Source: Acidovorax sp. 107 (GTDB lineage: Bacteria; Pseudomonadota; Gammaproteobacteria; Burkholderiales; Burkholderiaceae_C). Taken from it: DNA of 64,000 bases. Below, in pieces: positions 54,238 through 62,912 of the stretch (its first letter is position 1; each line of letters starts with the position of its first letter). The position numbers and the translations under genes were made by a program. The stretch covers positions 4,048,001 to 4,112,000 of the forward strand of contig NZ_QBTZ01000001.1 in NCBI RefSeq assembly GCF_003058055.1, given 5' to 3'. The notes beneath the pieces are model-generated. The model made no database searches and was not told where the DNA came from. It saw only the letters and a program-made list of their open reading frames with translations.

Positions 54238-55488
54238 ATGTGGAAGATGACAAAGATCGCCGCACTGGCGGTGGGCCTGGCGGCCGCGATGTCTGCCAGC
54301 GCGGGGGAGGTCGAGGTCCTGCACTACTGGACATCGGGCGGCGAGGCCAAGTCGGCTGCCGAGCTCAAGAAGATCATGCAGTCCAAGGGCCACACTTGGC
54401 GCGACTTTGCCGTGGCCGGCGGCGGTGGCGACAGCGCCATGACGGTGCTCAAGAGCCGCGTGATCTCGGGCAACCCGCCCTCGGCCGCCCAGGTCAAGGG
54501 CCCGGCCATCCAGGAATGGGCGTCGGAAGGCGTGCTGGCCAATGTCGATGCACTGGCCAAGACCGAGAAGTGGGACGACGTGCTGCCCAAGGTGGTCGCC
54601 GATGTGATGAAGTACAAGGGCAGCTACGTGGCCGCCCCCGTCAACGTGCACCGCGTGAACTGGCTGTGGGCCAGCTCCGATGCGCTGAAGAAGGCGGGCG
54701 TGGCCAGCATGCCCAAGACCTGGGACGAATTTTTTGCCGCTGCCGACAAGCTCAAGGCCGCAGGCCTGATCCCCGTGGCGCATGGCGGCCAGAACTGGCA
54801 GGACTTCACGACCTTTGAATCCGTGGTGCTGGGCGTGGGCGGTGCCAAGTTCTATCAGGACGCGCTGGTCAAGCTCGACGACAAGGCCATCAACAGCGAC
54901 ACCATGAAGAAGTCGCTGGAGACCTTCCGCCGCATCAAGACCTACACCGACCCGGGCGCTCCCGGCCGCGACTGGAACCTGGCCACGGCCATGCTCATCC
55001 AGGGCAAGGCGGGCTTCCAGCTGATGGGCGACTGGGCCAAAGGCGAATTCATTGCCGCCAACAAGGCGCCGGGCAAGGACTTCCAGTGCGCAGCGGCACC
55101 AGGCACGGCCAACGCGTTCACGTTCAACGTGGACTCGTTCATCCTGTTCAAGCTCAAGGACGCAGCAGCACAAAAGGCGCAGAGCGACCTGGCCAGCTCC
55201 ATCATGAGCCCCGAGTTCCAGGAGGTGTTCAACCTCAACAAGGGCTCGATCCCTGTGCGCGCCGGACAGAAGATGGACAAGTTTGACGACTGCGCCAAGC
55301 TGTCCAGCAAAGACTTTGCCGACACTGCCAAGAGCGGTGGCCTGGTGCCCAGCGTGGCCCATGGCATGGCGATTGCGCCTGCCACCGAAGGGGCGATCAA
55401 GGATGTCGTCAGCCAGTTCTGGAACGACGACAAGGTGAGCGTCGCCGACGCCATGAAGAAGATCGCGGCCGCCGCGAAGACCAAGTAA
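54238..55488 (+). CDS. gtsA: Glucose ABC transporter substrate-binding protein
   Basis: Periplasmic sugar receptor of 416 residues. Signal peptide to about residue 22 (GLAAAMSASA), then EVEVLHYWTSGGEAKSAAEL, GHTWRDFAVAGGGGDSAMTV, NPPSAAQVKGP, and VNVHRVNWLWASSDALKKAG. These agree closely with GtsA, the glucose receptor of Pseudomonas. The start ATG 54238 follows GAGGAGAC. HexR-like and other operators precede it. First gene of the uptake operon. Confidence 0.9.
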   Translation: MWKMTKIAALAVGLAAAMSASAGEVEVLHYWTSGGEAKSAAELKKIMQSKGHTWRDFAVAGGGGDSAMTVLKSRVISGNPPSAAQVKGPAIQEWASEGVLANVDALAKTEKWDDVLPKVVADVMKYKGSYVAAPVNVHRVNWLWASSDALKKAGVASMPKTWDEFFAAADKLKAAGLIPVAHGGQNWQDFTTFESVVLGVGGAKFYQDALVKLDDKAINSDTMKKSLETFRRIKTYTDPGAPGRDWNLATAMLIQGKAGFQLMGDWAKGEFIAANKAPGKDFQCAAAPGTANAFTFNVDSFILFKLKDAAAQKAQSDLASSIMSPEFQEVFNLNKGSIPVRAGQKMDKFDDCAKLSSKDFADTAKSGGLVPSVAHGMAIAPATEGAIKDVVSQFWNDDKVSVADAMKKIAAAAKTK

Positions 55489-55545
55489 GCCGTGTACGAC
55501 ACACGTACCTACACGCACTAAAACCAACCCCAGAGGGATCCCATC

Positions 55546-56730
55546 ATGAAGACAAGAAACCGCCTCACGGCGGTGGCTTTGGCCGCCGCATGCGCGAATG
55601 GCGCCTTTGCTATGGACGTAGCAGGCTTTGAGTTCAACGGCTACTCCCGCGGTGGCCCGGTGTTCAACCACTCCGACGGCGTCAAGGGCAACCTGACGCT
55701 GGGTGGCGAACTCCAGAAATACCGCCTGGGCAACGAGGGCGACAACGGCATCGAAGTCAACTTCGCCAAGGGCTTCGAGGCCGGTGGTATCAACTGGAAG
55801 GTGAACTACATGCCCGCCAAGTGGGGCAGTGGCGACATCAGCACCGAACAGGCGTTTGTGGAAATGAGCGGCTTCTCGTTCTCGCCCGAAGCCAAGTTCT
55901 GGGTCGGCCAGCGCCGCCTGCGGATCCAGGACGTGCACATCGTCGACTACTTCCTGCTGAACTACGGCGACAACGTCGGCGCCGGTGTGACCGACGTGCC
56001 TGTGGGCGGCATGAAGCTGGGCGTGGGCGTGTTCTCCGGCGACAAGTTTGACGGCGGTCTGCCCAACAACGTGAAGGCACACCGCATCAACGCCGACCTG
56101 TCTGACATCAACACTAACCCCGGCGGCAAGCTGCGGGTGCTGCTGACGGCTGTGGGGGGCAAGAACCAGGTGGGCGGCGGCTCGGGCTCTGGCATCTCGC
56201 TGATGCACACGCAAAAGGAGTTCCTGCTGCCCAGCATCACCAACACGCTGTACCTGCAGACATCGCGTGGCCATGCCCGCATCGACGGGGAGTTTGAAGC
56301 CATTGAGGGCACCAGCGCGGGCAAGCGCGCCACCCGCATCGCCGACTCTATCAACTGGCAAAGCGGCCCGTTTGGCGGCCAGGCCCTCATTGGTTACCAG
56401 ACCAACAAGGCTGACCTGACCGGCGTGGAGACCAAGGACTTCTCGCTGGGCGGCCGTGGCTCGTACGCGTTCACCAAGAACTTCAAGGGCCTGGTGGAAT
56501 TGTCCACCACCACCCGCAAGGGCAGCGGTCCGGACCAGCGCCTGTCCAAGGTCACGCTGGCGGGTGCCCTGGCACTGAATGAAGACTTCTGGTCGCGCCC
56601 CGAGCTGCGTCTGTATGTGACCAAGGCCAACTGGAACCAGGCGGCGGCCGTGGCCAACGCAGGCACCTTTGGCGCCAATGGCAAGACCTCGCGCACGCTG
56701 GTGGGCGTGCAGTACGAGGTGTGGTGGTAA
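55546..56730 (+). CDS. LamB-family carbohydrate porin
   Basis: Outer-membrane sugar porin of 394 residues. Signal peptide ALAAACANGAFAMD, then FEFNGYSRGGPVFN and KYRLGNEGDNGIEVNF. The maltoporin-type strand FWVGQRRLRIQDVHIVDYFL is followed by ARIDGEFEAIEGTSAGKR, and the protein ends VGVQYEVWW, an aromatic-ended beta-strand. In the Pseudomonas gts operon the porin is OprB and comes last. Here a LamB-like porin sits between receptor and permease genes. A terminator-like hairpin follows. Confidence 0.88.
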   Translation: MKTRNRLTAVALAAACANGAFAMDVAGFEFNGYSRGGPVFNHSDGVKGNLTLGGELQKYRLGNEGDNGIEVNFAKGFEAGGINWKVNYMPAKWGSGDISTEQAFVEMSGFSFSPEAKFWVGQRRLRIQDVHIVDYFLLNYGDNVGAGVTDVPVGGMKLGVGVFSGDKFDGGLPNNVKAHRINADLSDINTNPGGKLRVLLTAVGGKNQVGGGSGSGISLMHTQKEFLLPSITNTLYLQTSRGHARIDGEFEAIEGTSAGKRATRIADSINWQSGPFGGQALIGYQTNKADLTGVETKDFSLGGRGSYAFTKNFKGLVELSTTTRKGSGPDQRLSKVTLAGALALNEDFWSRPELRLYVTKANWNQAAAVANAGTFGANGKTSRTLVGVQYEVWW

Positions 56731-56780
56731 GAGGGAGAGTGTGAGTAGCGAGTGAGTTTGAGGTAAACACTTTGTTCATT

Positions 56781-56811
56781 GGGGGGTGCTCTGTGCGCAC
56801 CCCCCTTTTTT
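56781..56811 (+). terminator. Intrinsic terminator after the sugar porin
   Basis: GGGGGGTGC and GCACCCCCC arms with a TCTGTGC loop, followed by six T. It would reduce read-through into the permease genes and so keep receptor and porin levels higher than permease levels. The rest of 56731-56919 has no clear second promoter. Confidence 0.8.
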
Positions 56812-56919
56812 CATGTGACACAAAGTGGATGTGTGAATGAGTGAAACGGTGATTGATCGAGATACCGCGTACCGCGCGCGCAGCGTGTGCAGTGCGTACG
56901 CAAGAGAGATTCGTAAGCA

Positions 56920-57798
56920 ATGAAGAATTCCTTTGAAACCTGGCTGCCCCGGCTGGTGGTGACCCCGGCGTTTGTGCTGGGTTTTGCCTTCATCTATGGC
57001 CTCATGGTGTGGAACGGCGTGCTCAGCCTCACCGCATCGCGCATGCTGCCCAACTACGAATGGGCGGGCCTGGCGCAGTACGAGCGCCTGTGGGAGATGG
57101 ACCGCTGGTGGGTGGCCCTGAAGAACCTGGGCATTTTTGGCGTGGGCTACGTGGGCGGCTCGCTGGTGATTGGCGTGGTGCTGGCCGTGCTGCTGGACCA
57201 GAAGATCCGCGCCGAGGGCGCGCTGCGCACCATCTACCTCTACCCCATGGCGCTGTCGTTCGTGGTGACCGGTACGGCCTGGAAGTGGCTGCTCAACCCC
57301 GGCCTGGGCATCGAGAAAATGGTGCGCGACTGGGGCTTCACGAACTTTGAATTTGGCTGGCTGGTGGATACCGAGATGGCCATCTACTGCGTGGTCATCG
57401 CTGGCATCTGGCAGAGCGCCGGTTTTGCCATGGCGCTGTTCCTCGCCGGGCTGCGTGGCATCGACGACAGCATCATCAAGGCCGCACAGGTCGATGGTGC
57501 CTCGCTGCCGCGCATCTACTGGCGCATCGTGCTGCCTGCGCTGCGGCCGGTGTTTTTCTCCACGCTCATGGTGCTTTCGCACCTGGCCATCAAGAGCTTT
57601 GACCTGGTGATGGCGCTGACGGCCGGCGGCCCCGGCTTTGCCACTGATGTGCCGGCCACCTTTATGTACACCATGTCGTTCTCGCGCGGCCAGATCGGCC
57701 TGGGCGCGGCCAGCGCCACCATGATGCTGGCCACCGTGGCGGCCCTGGTGATTCCTTATCTTTACAGCGAACTGCGGAGCAAACCCCATGACCGCTAA
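56920..57798 (+). CDS. gtsB: Sugar ABC transporter permease GtsB
   Basis: Inner-membrane permease of 292 residues, MalF/UgpA family. Six spans, starting with LVVTPAFVLGFAFIYGLMVW. The EAA loop is IIKAAQVDGASLPRIYWRIV. GGPGFATDVPATFMYTMSF is typical of glucose and mannose systems. The stop overlaps the next gene by 11 bases. Confidence 0.91.
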   Translation: MKNSFETWLPRLVVTPAFVLGFAFIYGLMVWNGVLSLTASRMLPNYEWAGLAQYERLWEMDRWWVALKNLGIFGVGYVGGSLVIGVVLAVLLDQKIRAEGALRTIYLYPMALSFVVTGTAWKWLLNPGLGIEKMVRDWGFTNFEFGWLVDTEMAIYCVVIAGIWQSAGFAMALFLAGLRGIDDSIIKAAQVDGASLPRIYWRIVLPALRPVFFSTLMVLSHLAIKSFDLVMALTAGGPGFATDVPATFMYTMSFSRGQIGLGAASATMMLATVAALVIPYLYSELRSKPHDR

Positions 57799-58657
57799 GC
57801 CCTCTGTGTTTCCGTCCGTGGGCCGCCTGCTGGTCTATGGCGTGCTGGCCCTGGCCACCGCGTTCTTTCTGCTGCCGCTGTACGCCATGCTGGTCACCTC
57901 GTTCAAGGACGCCGAGGAGATCCGCAGCACCTCGCTGCTGGCGCTGCCAGGCGGGTTGAACTGGTCGGCTTGGTCCACCGCATGGTCCAGCGCCTGCACG
58001 GGGGTGGATTGCAATGGCCTGCGCCCCTTCTTCTGGAACTCGGTGGCCATGGCCGTGCCGGCCGTGCTGATCTCCACCGTGTGGGGCGCGCTCAACGGTT
58101 ATGTGCTGAGCCTGTGGAAGTTTCGCGGCAGCGACACGTTGTTTGGCCTGCTGCTGTTCGGCGTGTTCATGCCGTTCCAGGTCGTGCTGCTGCCCATGAG
58201 CCAGGTGCTGGGCTGGCTGGGGCTGTCCAGCTCCATCACCGGGCTGGTGCTGGTGCACTGCCTGGCCGGGCTGGCGGGCACCACGCTGTTCTTTCGCAAC
58301 TACTACGCGGCCATCCCCAAGGAGCTGGTGAACGCAGCCCGCATGGACGGCGCGAGCTTCTGGCAGATCTTCTGGCGCATCGTGCTGCCGCTGTCCACGC
58401 CCATCGTGATGGTCACGCTGATCTGGCAGTTCACCAACATCTGGAACGATTTTCTGTTCGGTGTGGTGTTCTCGGGCACCGAGTCCAAGCCCATCACCGT
58501 GGGGCTGAACAACCTGGCCAACACCAGCAGCAGCGTGAAGGCCTACAACGTGGACATGGCGGCCGCCATCATCGCCGGCTTGCCCACGATGGTGATCTAT
58601 GTGCTGGCAGGTAAATTTTTTGTGCGCGGGCTGACGGCTGGCGCAGTGAAGGGATAA
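57788..58657 (+). CDS. gtsC: Sugar ABC transporter permease GtsC
   Basis: Partner permease of 289 residues, MalG/UgpE family. First span LLVYGVLALATAFFLLPLYA. EAA loop ELVNAARMDGASFWQIFWRI. WNDFLFGVVFSGTESKPITV and the C-terminal FVRGLTAGAVKG follow. It overlaps gtsB and precedes the ATPase by 3 bases, so the three are one transcript. Confidence 0.91.
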   Translation: MTAKPSVFPSVGRLLVYGVLALATAFFLLPLYAMLVTSFKDAEEIRSTSLLALPGGLNWSAWSTAWSSACTGVDCNGLRPFFWNSVAMAVPAVLISTVWGALNGYVLSLWKFRGSDTLFGLLLFGVFMPFQVVLLPMSQVLGWLGLSSSITGLVLVHCLAGLAGTTLFFRNYYAAIPKELVNAARMDGASFWQIFWRIVLPLSTPIVMVTLIWQFTNIWNDFLFGVVFSGTESKPITVGLNNLANTSSSVKAYNVDMAAAIIAGLPTMVIYVLAGKFFVRGLTAGAVKG

Positions 58658-58660
58658 ATC

Positions 58661-59722
58661 ATGGCTTCTTCGTTGGATATCGCAGGCATCAACAAGCGCT
58701 TTGGCAAGGGCGACAAAAGCGTGGAAGTGCTGCGCAAGGTGGACATCCACGTCGCGCCCGGCGAGTTCCTCATCCTGGTCGGCCCATCGGGCTGCGGCAA
58801 GTCCACGCTGCTCAACATCATTGCGGGGCTCGACGAGCCCACCGAGGGCGAGATCCGCATCGGTGGCAAGAACGTCGTGGGCATGCCCCCGCGCGACCGC
58901 GACATCGCCATGGTGTTCCAGAGCTACGCGCTGTACCCCACCTTGAGCGTGGCCGACAACATCGGCTTTGCGCTAGAGATGCGCAAGATGCCCAAGGCCG
59001 AGCGCCAAAAGCGCATCGACGAAGTGGCCACCATGCTGCAGATCAGCCACCTGTTGGACCGCCGACCCAGCCAGCTCTCGGGCGGCCAGCGCCAGCGTGT
59101 GGCCATGGGCCGGGCGCTCGCACGCCAGCCGCAGCTGTTCCTGTTTGACGAGCCGCTGTCCAACCTGGACGCCAAACTGCGCGTGGAGATGCGCGCCGAA
59201 ATCAAGCGCCTGCACCAGGCCAGCGGCATCACCAGCGTGTACGTCACGCACGACCAGGTCGAGGCCATGACGCTGGGCTCGCGCATCGCGGTGATGAAGG
59301 GCGGCGTGGTGCAGCAGCTGGGCACGCCGGACGACATCTACAACCGCCCGGCCAACACCTACGTGGCCACCTTCATCGGCTCGCCCACCATGAACCTGCT
59401 GCGCGGCGCGGCCACGGGCGGGCAGTTTGGCATCCAGGGTGCAGCGCTGAACCTGGCCGCTCCCGCCAGCGCCAACGAGGTGCTGCTGGGTGTGCGTCCC
59501 GAGCACCTGGTGATTCAGGAGACCGCCCCCTGGCGCGGCCGCGTCAGTGTGGTGGAGCCCACCGGCCCAGACACCTATGTGATGGTGGACACGGCCGCAG
59601 GCAGCGTCACGCTGCGCACCGACGCCCAGACCCGCGTGCAACCCGGCGACGCCGTGGGACTGGCGGTAGAGCCCGCCAACGCCCACTGGTTTGACGCCAG
59701 CAGCGAGAATCGGCTGGCCTGA
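58661..59722 (+). CDS. Sugar ABC transporter ATP-binding protein (MalK/UgpC family)
   Basis: Cytoplasmic ATPase of 353 residues. Walker A GPSGCGKST, Q-loop MVFQSYALYPTLS, signature LSGGQRQRVAMGRAL, Walker [22 protein letters not shown] MalK-like C-terminal domain follows (NEVLLGVRPEHLVI). It corresponds to GtsD. A family 1 repeat separates it from glk. Confidence 0.92.
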   Translation: MASSLDIAGINKRFGKGDKSVEVLRKVDIHVAPGEFLILVGPSGCGKSTLLNIIAGLDEPTEGEIRIGGKNVVGMPPRDRDIAMVFQSYALYPTLSVADNIGFALEMRKMPKAERQKRIDEVATMLQISHLLDRRPSQLSGGQRQRVAMGRALARQPQLFLFDEPLSNLDAKLRVEMRAEIKRLHQASGITSVYVTHDQVEAMTLGSRIAVMKGGVVQQLGTPDDIYNRPANTYVATFIGSPTMNLLRGAATGGQFGIQGAALNLAAPASANEVLLGVRPEHLVIQETAPWRGRVSVVEPTGPDTYVMVDTAAGSVTLRTDAQTRVQPGDAVGLAVEPANAHWFDASSENRLA

Positions 59723-59759
59723 GTTGCGCGGCGCAAGCGCCGCCAGGTCGTTGCATCTG

Positions 59760-59826
59760 ATTGCTATTGAAACAATAGCTGTTAGCGCATGTCCTACTAG
59801 CGCTAGCAGCTGTTTTTGCTTAAAAA
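59760..59826 (+). repeat. Dispersed repeat family 1, copy J
   Basis: ATTGCTATTGAAACAATAGC, then TGTTAGCGCATGTCCTACTA and GCGCTAGCAGCTGTTTTT. The most complete copy, best used as the reference. Lies between the ABC ATPase and glk. Confidence 0.85.
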
Positions 59827-59832
59827 CACCGC

Positions 59833-60810
59833 ATGACACCCCTGCGCCTGCTGGCCGACATCGGCGGCACCAACATTCGCCTGGCCTGGCAAGACCAGCC
59901 CGATGGCCCCCTGCACGACACCCGTGTGTTGCCCTGTGCTCAGTTCCCCACGGTGGATGCTGCCCTGTCGGCCTACTTGGCCGAGGTGAACATCGCCACG
60001 CCCCGCGAGGCTGCGTTTGGCATCGCCAACCCGGTCACGGGCGACGCGATCCGCATGACCAACCACAGCTGGAGCTTTTCGCAGCGGGCCGTGCGCGAGG
60101 CGTTTGGGTTTGAGCGGCTGGTGGTCATCAACGACTTCACTGCACTCGCGCTGGCGCTGCCCCTGCTCACGCCCGAGCAGCTGCGCCCCGTGGGCGGCGG
60201 CGGGGCTGTGCCGGGCGCTGCGATTGCGCTGCTGGGCCCGGGCACGGGCCTGGGCGTGTCGGGCCTGGTGTTTCCGCCCGGCTCCAGCCTGGGGGTGCCG
60301 CTGTCGGGCGAAGGCGGCCATGTCACGCTGGCCGCGCAGACCCAGCGCGAATTCGATGTGCTGGCCATCCTGCAAGAGCGCTATGGCCACGTGTCGGCCG
60401 AACGCGCCGTGTGTGGCGCCGGGCTGGTGGACCTGTACCACGCGCTGCGCCGGCTGGCCCAGCGCGGCGGCAAGGAGGTCAGCTCGGCCGCGCAGGTGAC
60501 CGAGCTGGCATTGCAAGCCAACGACCCGCTGGCGCTGGAGGCGCTGGAGCTGTTCTGCGGCTTCTTGGGCAGCGTGGCGGGCAACCTCGCGCTCACGCTG
60601 GGAGCGCGCGGTGGCGTGTTCATCGGCGGCGGCATGGTGCCGCGCCTGGGCACGTGGTTTGACCAGTCGCCGTTCCGCGCACGGTTTGAATCTAAAGGGC
60701 GGTTCCAGTCTTACCTGGCGACGATTCCCTGCTGGGTCATCGATCCGAGCGCCACACCCGCGCTGTTTGGCGCATCGCGCGCGCTGGACATTGCGGGCTC
60801 GGATGCATGA
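59833..60810 (+). CDS. glk: Glucokinase
   Basis: Phosphorylates cytoplasmic glucose with ATP. Its 325 residues belong to the proteobacterial Glk family: ATP site LADIGGTNIRLAW near the N-terminus, VVINDFTALALALP with the catalytic Asp, LGPGTGLGVSGLV, GEGGHVTLAAQT and GGVFIGGGMVPRLG. It is placed after the glucose transporter and coupled to the next gene by an ATGA overlap, linking uptake and phosphorylation. Confidence 0.94.
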   Translation: MTPLRLLADIGGTNIRLAWQDQPDGPLHDTRVLPCAQFPTVDAALSAYLAEVNIATPREAAFGIANPVTGDAIRMTNHSWSFSQRAVREAFGFERLVVINDFTALALALPLLTPEQLRPVGGGGAVPGAAIALLGPGTGLGVSGLVFPPGSSLGVPLSGEGGHVTLAAQTQREFDVLAILQERYGHVSAERAVCGAGLVDLYHALRRLAQRGGKEVSSAAQVTELALQANDPLALEALELFCGFLGSVAGNLALTLGARGGVFIGGGMVPRLGTWFDQSPFRARFESKGRFQSYLATIPCWVIDPSATPALFGASRALDIAGSDA

Positions 60811-61238
60811 GCAGCGACAGCGCACCACCGCCCATGCTCCGGCCCAGCGGCGTACACCATGTGGCCATCATCGCCAGCGACTACGCCCGCTCCCGCCGCT
60901 TCTACACCGAGGTGCTGGGCCTGCAGGTGGTGCACGAGCACTACCGCGCCGAGCGGCAGTCGTACAAGCTGGACCTGCAGCTGCCCGACGGTACGCAGGT
61001 GGAGCTGTTTTCCTTCCCGCACCCACCCGCACGCCCGTCCTACCCCGAGGCCTGCGGCTTGCGCCACCTGGCCCTGCGCGTGGCCGACATGGAGGCCAGC
61101 GTGGCTGCCTTGGCCGCCCATGGCGTGGCTGTGGAGCCGGTGCGGGTGGACCCGTTCACCGGTGCGCTGTTCACGTTCTTTGCCGATCCGGATGGGCTGC
61201 CCATCGAGCTGGTGGGGCCTGTGCCCGACCCCCGCTGA
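60807..61238 (+). CDS. VOC family (glyoxalase-like) protein
   Basis: Small metalloenzyme-fold protein of 143 residues. GVHHVAIIASDYARSRRFYT at the N-terminus, VELFSFPHPPARPSYPEACG, then LRHLALRVADMEA and FADPDGLPIELVGP. This is the gloA2/YaeR-like branch of the VOC family, usually of unknown substrate. ATGA overlap with glk and a terminator just after it make it the last gene of the operon. It may detoxify a by-product of sugar metabolism. Confidence 0.85.
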   Translation: MSSDSAPPPMLRPSGVHHVAIIASDYARSRRFYTEVLGLQVVHEHYRAERQSYKLDLQLPDGTQVELFSFPHPPARPSYPEACGLRHLALRVADMEASVAALAAHGVAVEPVRVDPFTGALFTFFADPDGLPIELVGPVPDPR

Positions 61239-61253
61239 TCTGTCTGCGCTCAT

Positions 61254-61278
61254 AAAAAAAGGCCCTGGTGGGCCTTTT
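61254..61278. terminator. Bidirectional terminator between VOC gene and zwf
   Basis: AAAAGGCCC-TGGT-GGGCCTTTT with flanking A- and T-tracts, between two convergent genes that end at 61238 and 61284. It serves both strands. Confidence 0.9.
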
Positions 61279-61283
61279 CTGTG

Positions 61284-62738
61284 TCACATCTCTTCACTCC
61301 AGCAATACCCGTCACGCGCAATCATCGCGCTGGCCGCACGCGGGCCCCAGCTGCCTGCAGGGTAGGGGCGGGGGCCTGCAGGGTCGTTCTTCCAGGACTG
61401 CAAGATGGGTTCTACCCAGCGCCAGGCTTCTTCCTGCTCGTCGCTGCGCACGAACAGGTTCAGGCGGCCTGCGATCACATCGAGCAGCAGGCGTTCGTAG
61501 GCGCCCACGCGCTCGGTGCCAAAGCGCTGGTCAAAGTCCAGGTTCAGGTGCACCTGCGACAGCGCGGGCTCGGTCTGGTGCTGGGCCGCGCCCTGCGCCA
61601 TCAGGTGCAGCTCCAGCCCGTCCTTGGGCTGCAGGTTGATCACCAGCCGGTTGGCGGCACCCGCAGGCGTCTTGAAGATGGGGTGGGGCACGGGCCGGAA
61701 GTTGATGACGATGTGCGCGTCACGCCCCGCCAGCCGCTTGCCGGTGCGGATATAAAACGGCACACCCGCCCAGCGCCAGTTGCTGATCTCGGTGCGCAGC
61801 GCCACAAAGGTCTCGGTGGTGCTGTTGGGGGCCACGCCTTTCTCTTGCGCATAGCCGGGCACGGGCTGGCCCTGGTGGTTGCCTGCGGCGTACTGCCCAC
61901 GGATCACGTGCTGGCCGATGGTTTCCGGGGTCCAGGGCTTGAGGGATTGCAGCACCTTGAGCTTTTCGTCGCGGATCGCGTTGGCGCTGGAGTTGATGGG
62001 CGGCTCCATGCCAATCGCGCACAGGAGCTGCAACGCGTGGTTCTGCACCATGTCGCGCATCGCGCCGGTCTGGTCATAGAACGCGCCGCGCGACTCCACG
62101 CCCAGCTCCTCGGCAATCGTGATCTGGATGTTGGCAATGGTCTCGCGGCGCCACAGGGGCTCGAACAGCGCGTTGCCAAAGCGCAGCGCAAACAGGTTCT
62201 GCACCGAGGGCTTGCCCAGGTAGTGGTCGATGCGGAAGACTTGTTCTTCCTTAAGCACGCGGCGCAGCGTGTCGTTGATGGCCTGGTTGGACTGCAGGTC
62301 GTGGCCCAAGGGCTTTTCCAGCACCACGCGGGTGGTGGGACCGTTCAGGCCCACGGCGGCGATCTGCTCGCACACGTTGGTGAACAGGCTGGGCGCGGTG
62401 GCCACGTACATCACCACCGAGTCGGCGCCGCGCGCCTTCAGCGTCTCGGCCAAGCGCTCGTAGTCCTGGGTTTTGGACAGGTCCATGCGCAGGTAGTGCA
62501 GCAGTGCCGCAAAGCGTGCAAACTCGTCCGGGCTGGGGCGCTTGGCCAGTTCCACGCTGTCGAACCGCGACTGGATCAGGCTGCGGTATTGTTCGTCGCT
62601 CAGGTCGTCGCGTGCGACCGCGATGATGCGCCCCCCCTCAGGCAGCGTGCCATGCCGAAAGGCCTGAAACAATGCGGGCATGAGCTTGCGCCAGGCAAGG
62701 TCGCCGGTGCCGCCGAACAGGACGAGGTCAAAACTCAT
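61284..62738 (-). CDS. zwf: Glucose-6-phosphate 1-dehydrogenase
   Basis: Oxidises glucose-6-phosphate to 6-phosphogluconolactone at the entry to the Entner-Doudoroff and oxidative pentose phosphate routes. Its 484 residues have the nucleotide fold [17 protein letters not shown] at about 8-24, the substrate motif RIDHYLGK at about 169-176 and the [10 protein letters not shown] segment. Start ATG 62738. The region shared with pgi has two HexR-type palindromes. Confidence 0.96.
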   Translation of the reverse strand: MSFDLVLFGGTGDLAWRKLMPALFQAFRHGTLPEGGRIIAVARDDLSDEQYRSLIQSRFDSVELAKRPSPDEFARFAALLHYLRMDLSKTQDYERLAETLKARGADSVVMYVATAPSLFTNVCEQIAAVGLNGPTTRVVLEKPLGHDLQSNQAINDTLRRVLKEEQVFRIDHYLGKPSVQNLFALRFGNALFEPLWRRETIANIQITIAEELGVESRGAFYDQTGAMRDMVQNHALQLLCAIGMEPPINSSANAIRDEKLKVLQSLKPWTPETIGQHVIRGQYAAGNHQGQPVPGYAQEKGVAPNSTTETFVALRTEISNWRWAGVPFYIRTGKRLAGRDAHIVINFRPVPHPIFKTPAGAANRLVINLQPKDGLELHLMAQGAAQHQTEPALSQVHLNLDFDQRFGTERVGAYERLLLDVIAGRLNLFVRSDEQEEAWRWVEPILQSWKNDPAGPRPYPAGSWGPRAASAMIARDGYCWSEEM

Positions 62739-62779
62739 GGTGTCTCCGTGATGGGGTGGTTCGTTTTGTTGCGTGGGAT

Positions 62780-62794
62780 TGTAATCACGTTACA
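62780..62794. promoter_or_regulatory. HexR-type palindrome near zwf
   Basis: TGTAAT-CAC-GTTACA, an imperfect palindrome with the HexR arm layout, 42 bases upstream of the zwf start on the minus strand. A second inverted repeat, GTTAC...GTAAC, lies at 62819-62836. Confidence 0.6.
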
Positions 62795-62868
62795 TGATTT
62801 TCCAAAGAATAGTGCCTTGTTACTGCTGCATGTAACCCAAAAGAACCTGTCAATAGGCCACTTTGTTG

Positions 62869-62883
62869 TGTAATCAAGTTACT
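62869..62883. promoter_or_regulatory. HexR-type palindrome before pgi
   Basis: TGTAAT-CAA-GTTACT differs at only two of 15 positions from the site at 62780 and lies 30 bases upstream of the pgi start codon. Confidence 0.55.
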
Positions 62884-62912
62884 ATCTCGGCGCTTTTTAC
62901 CTTACCTGTTTG

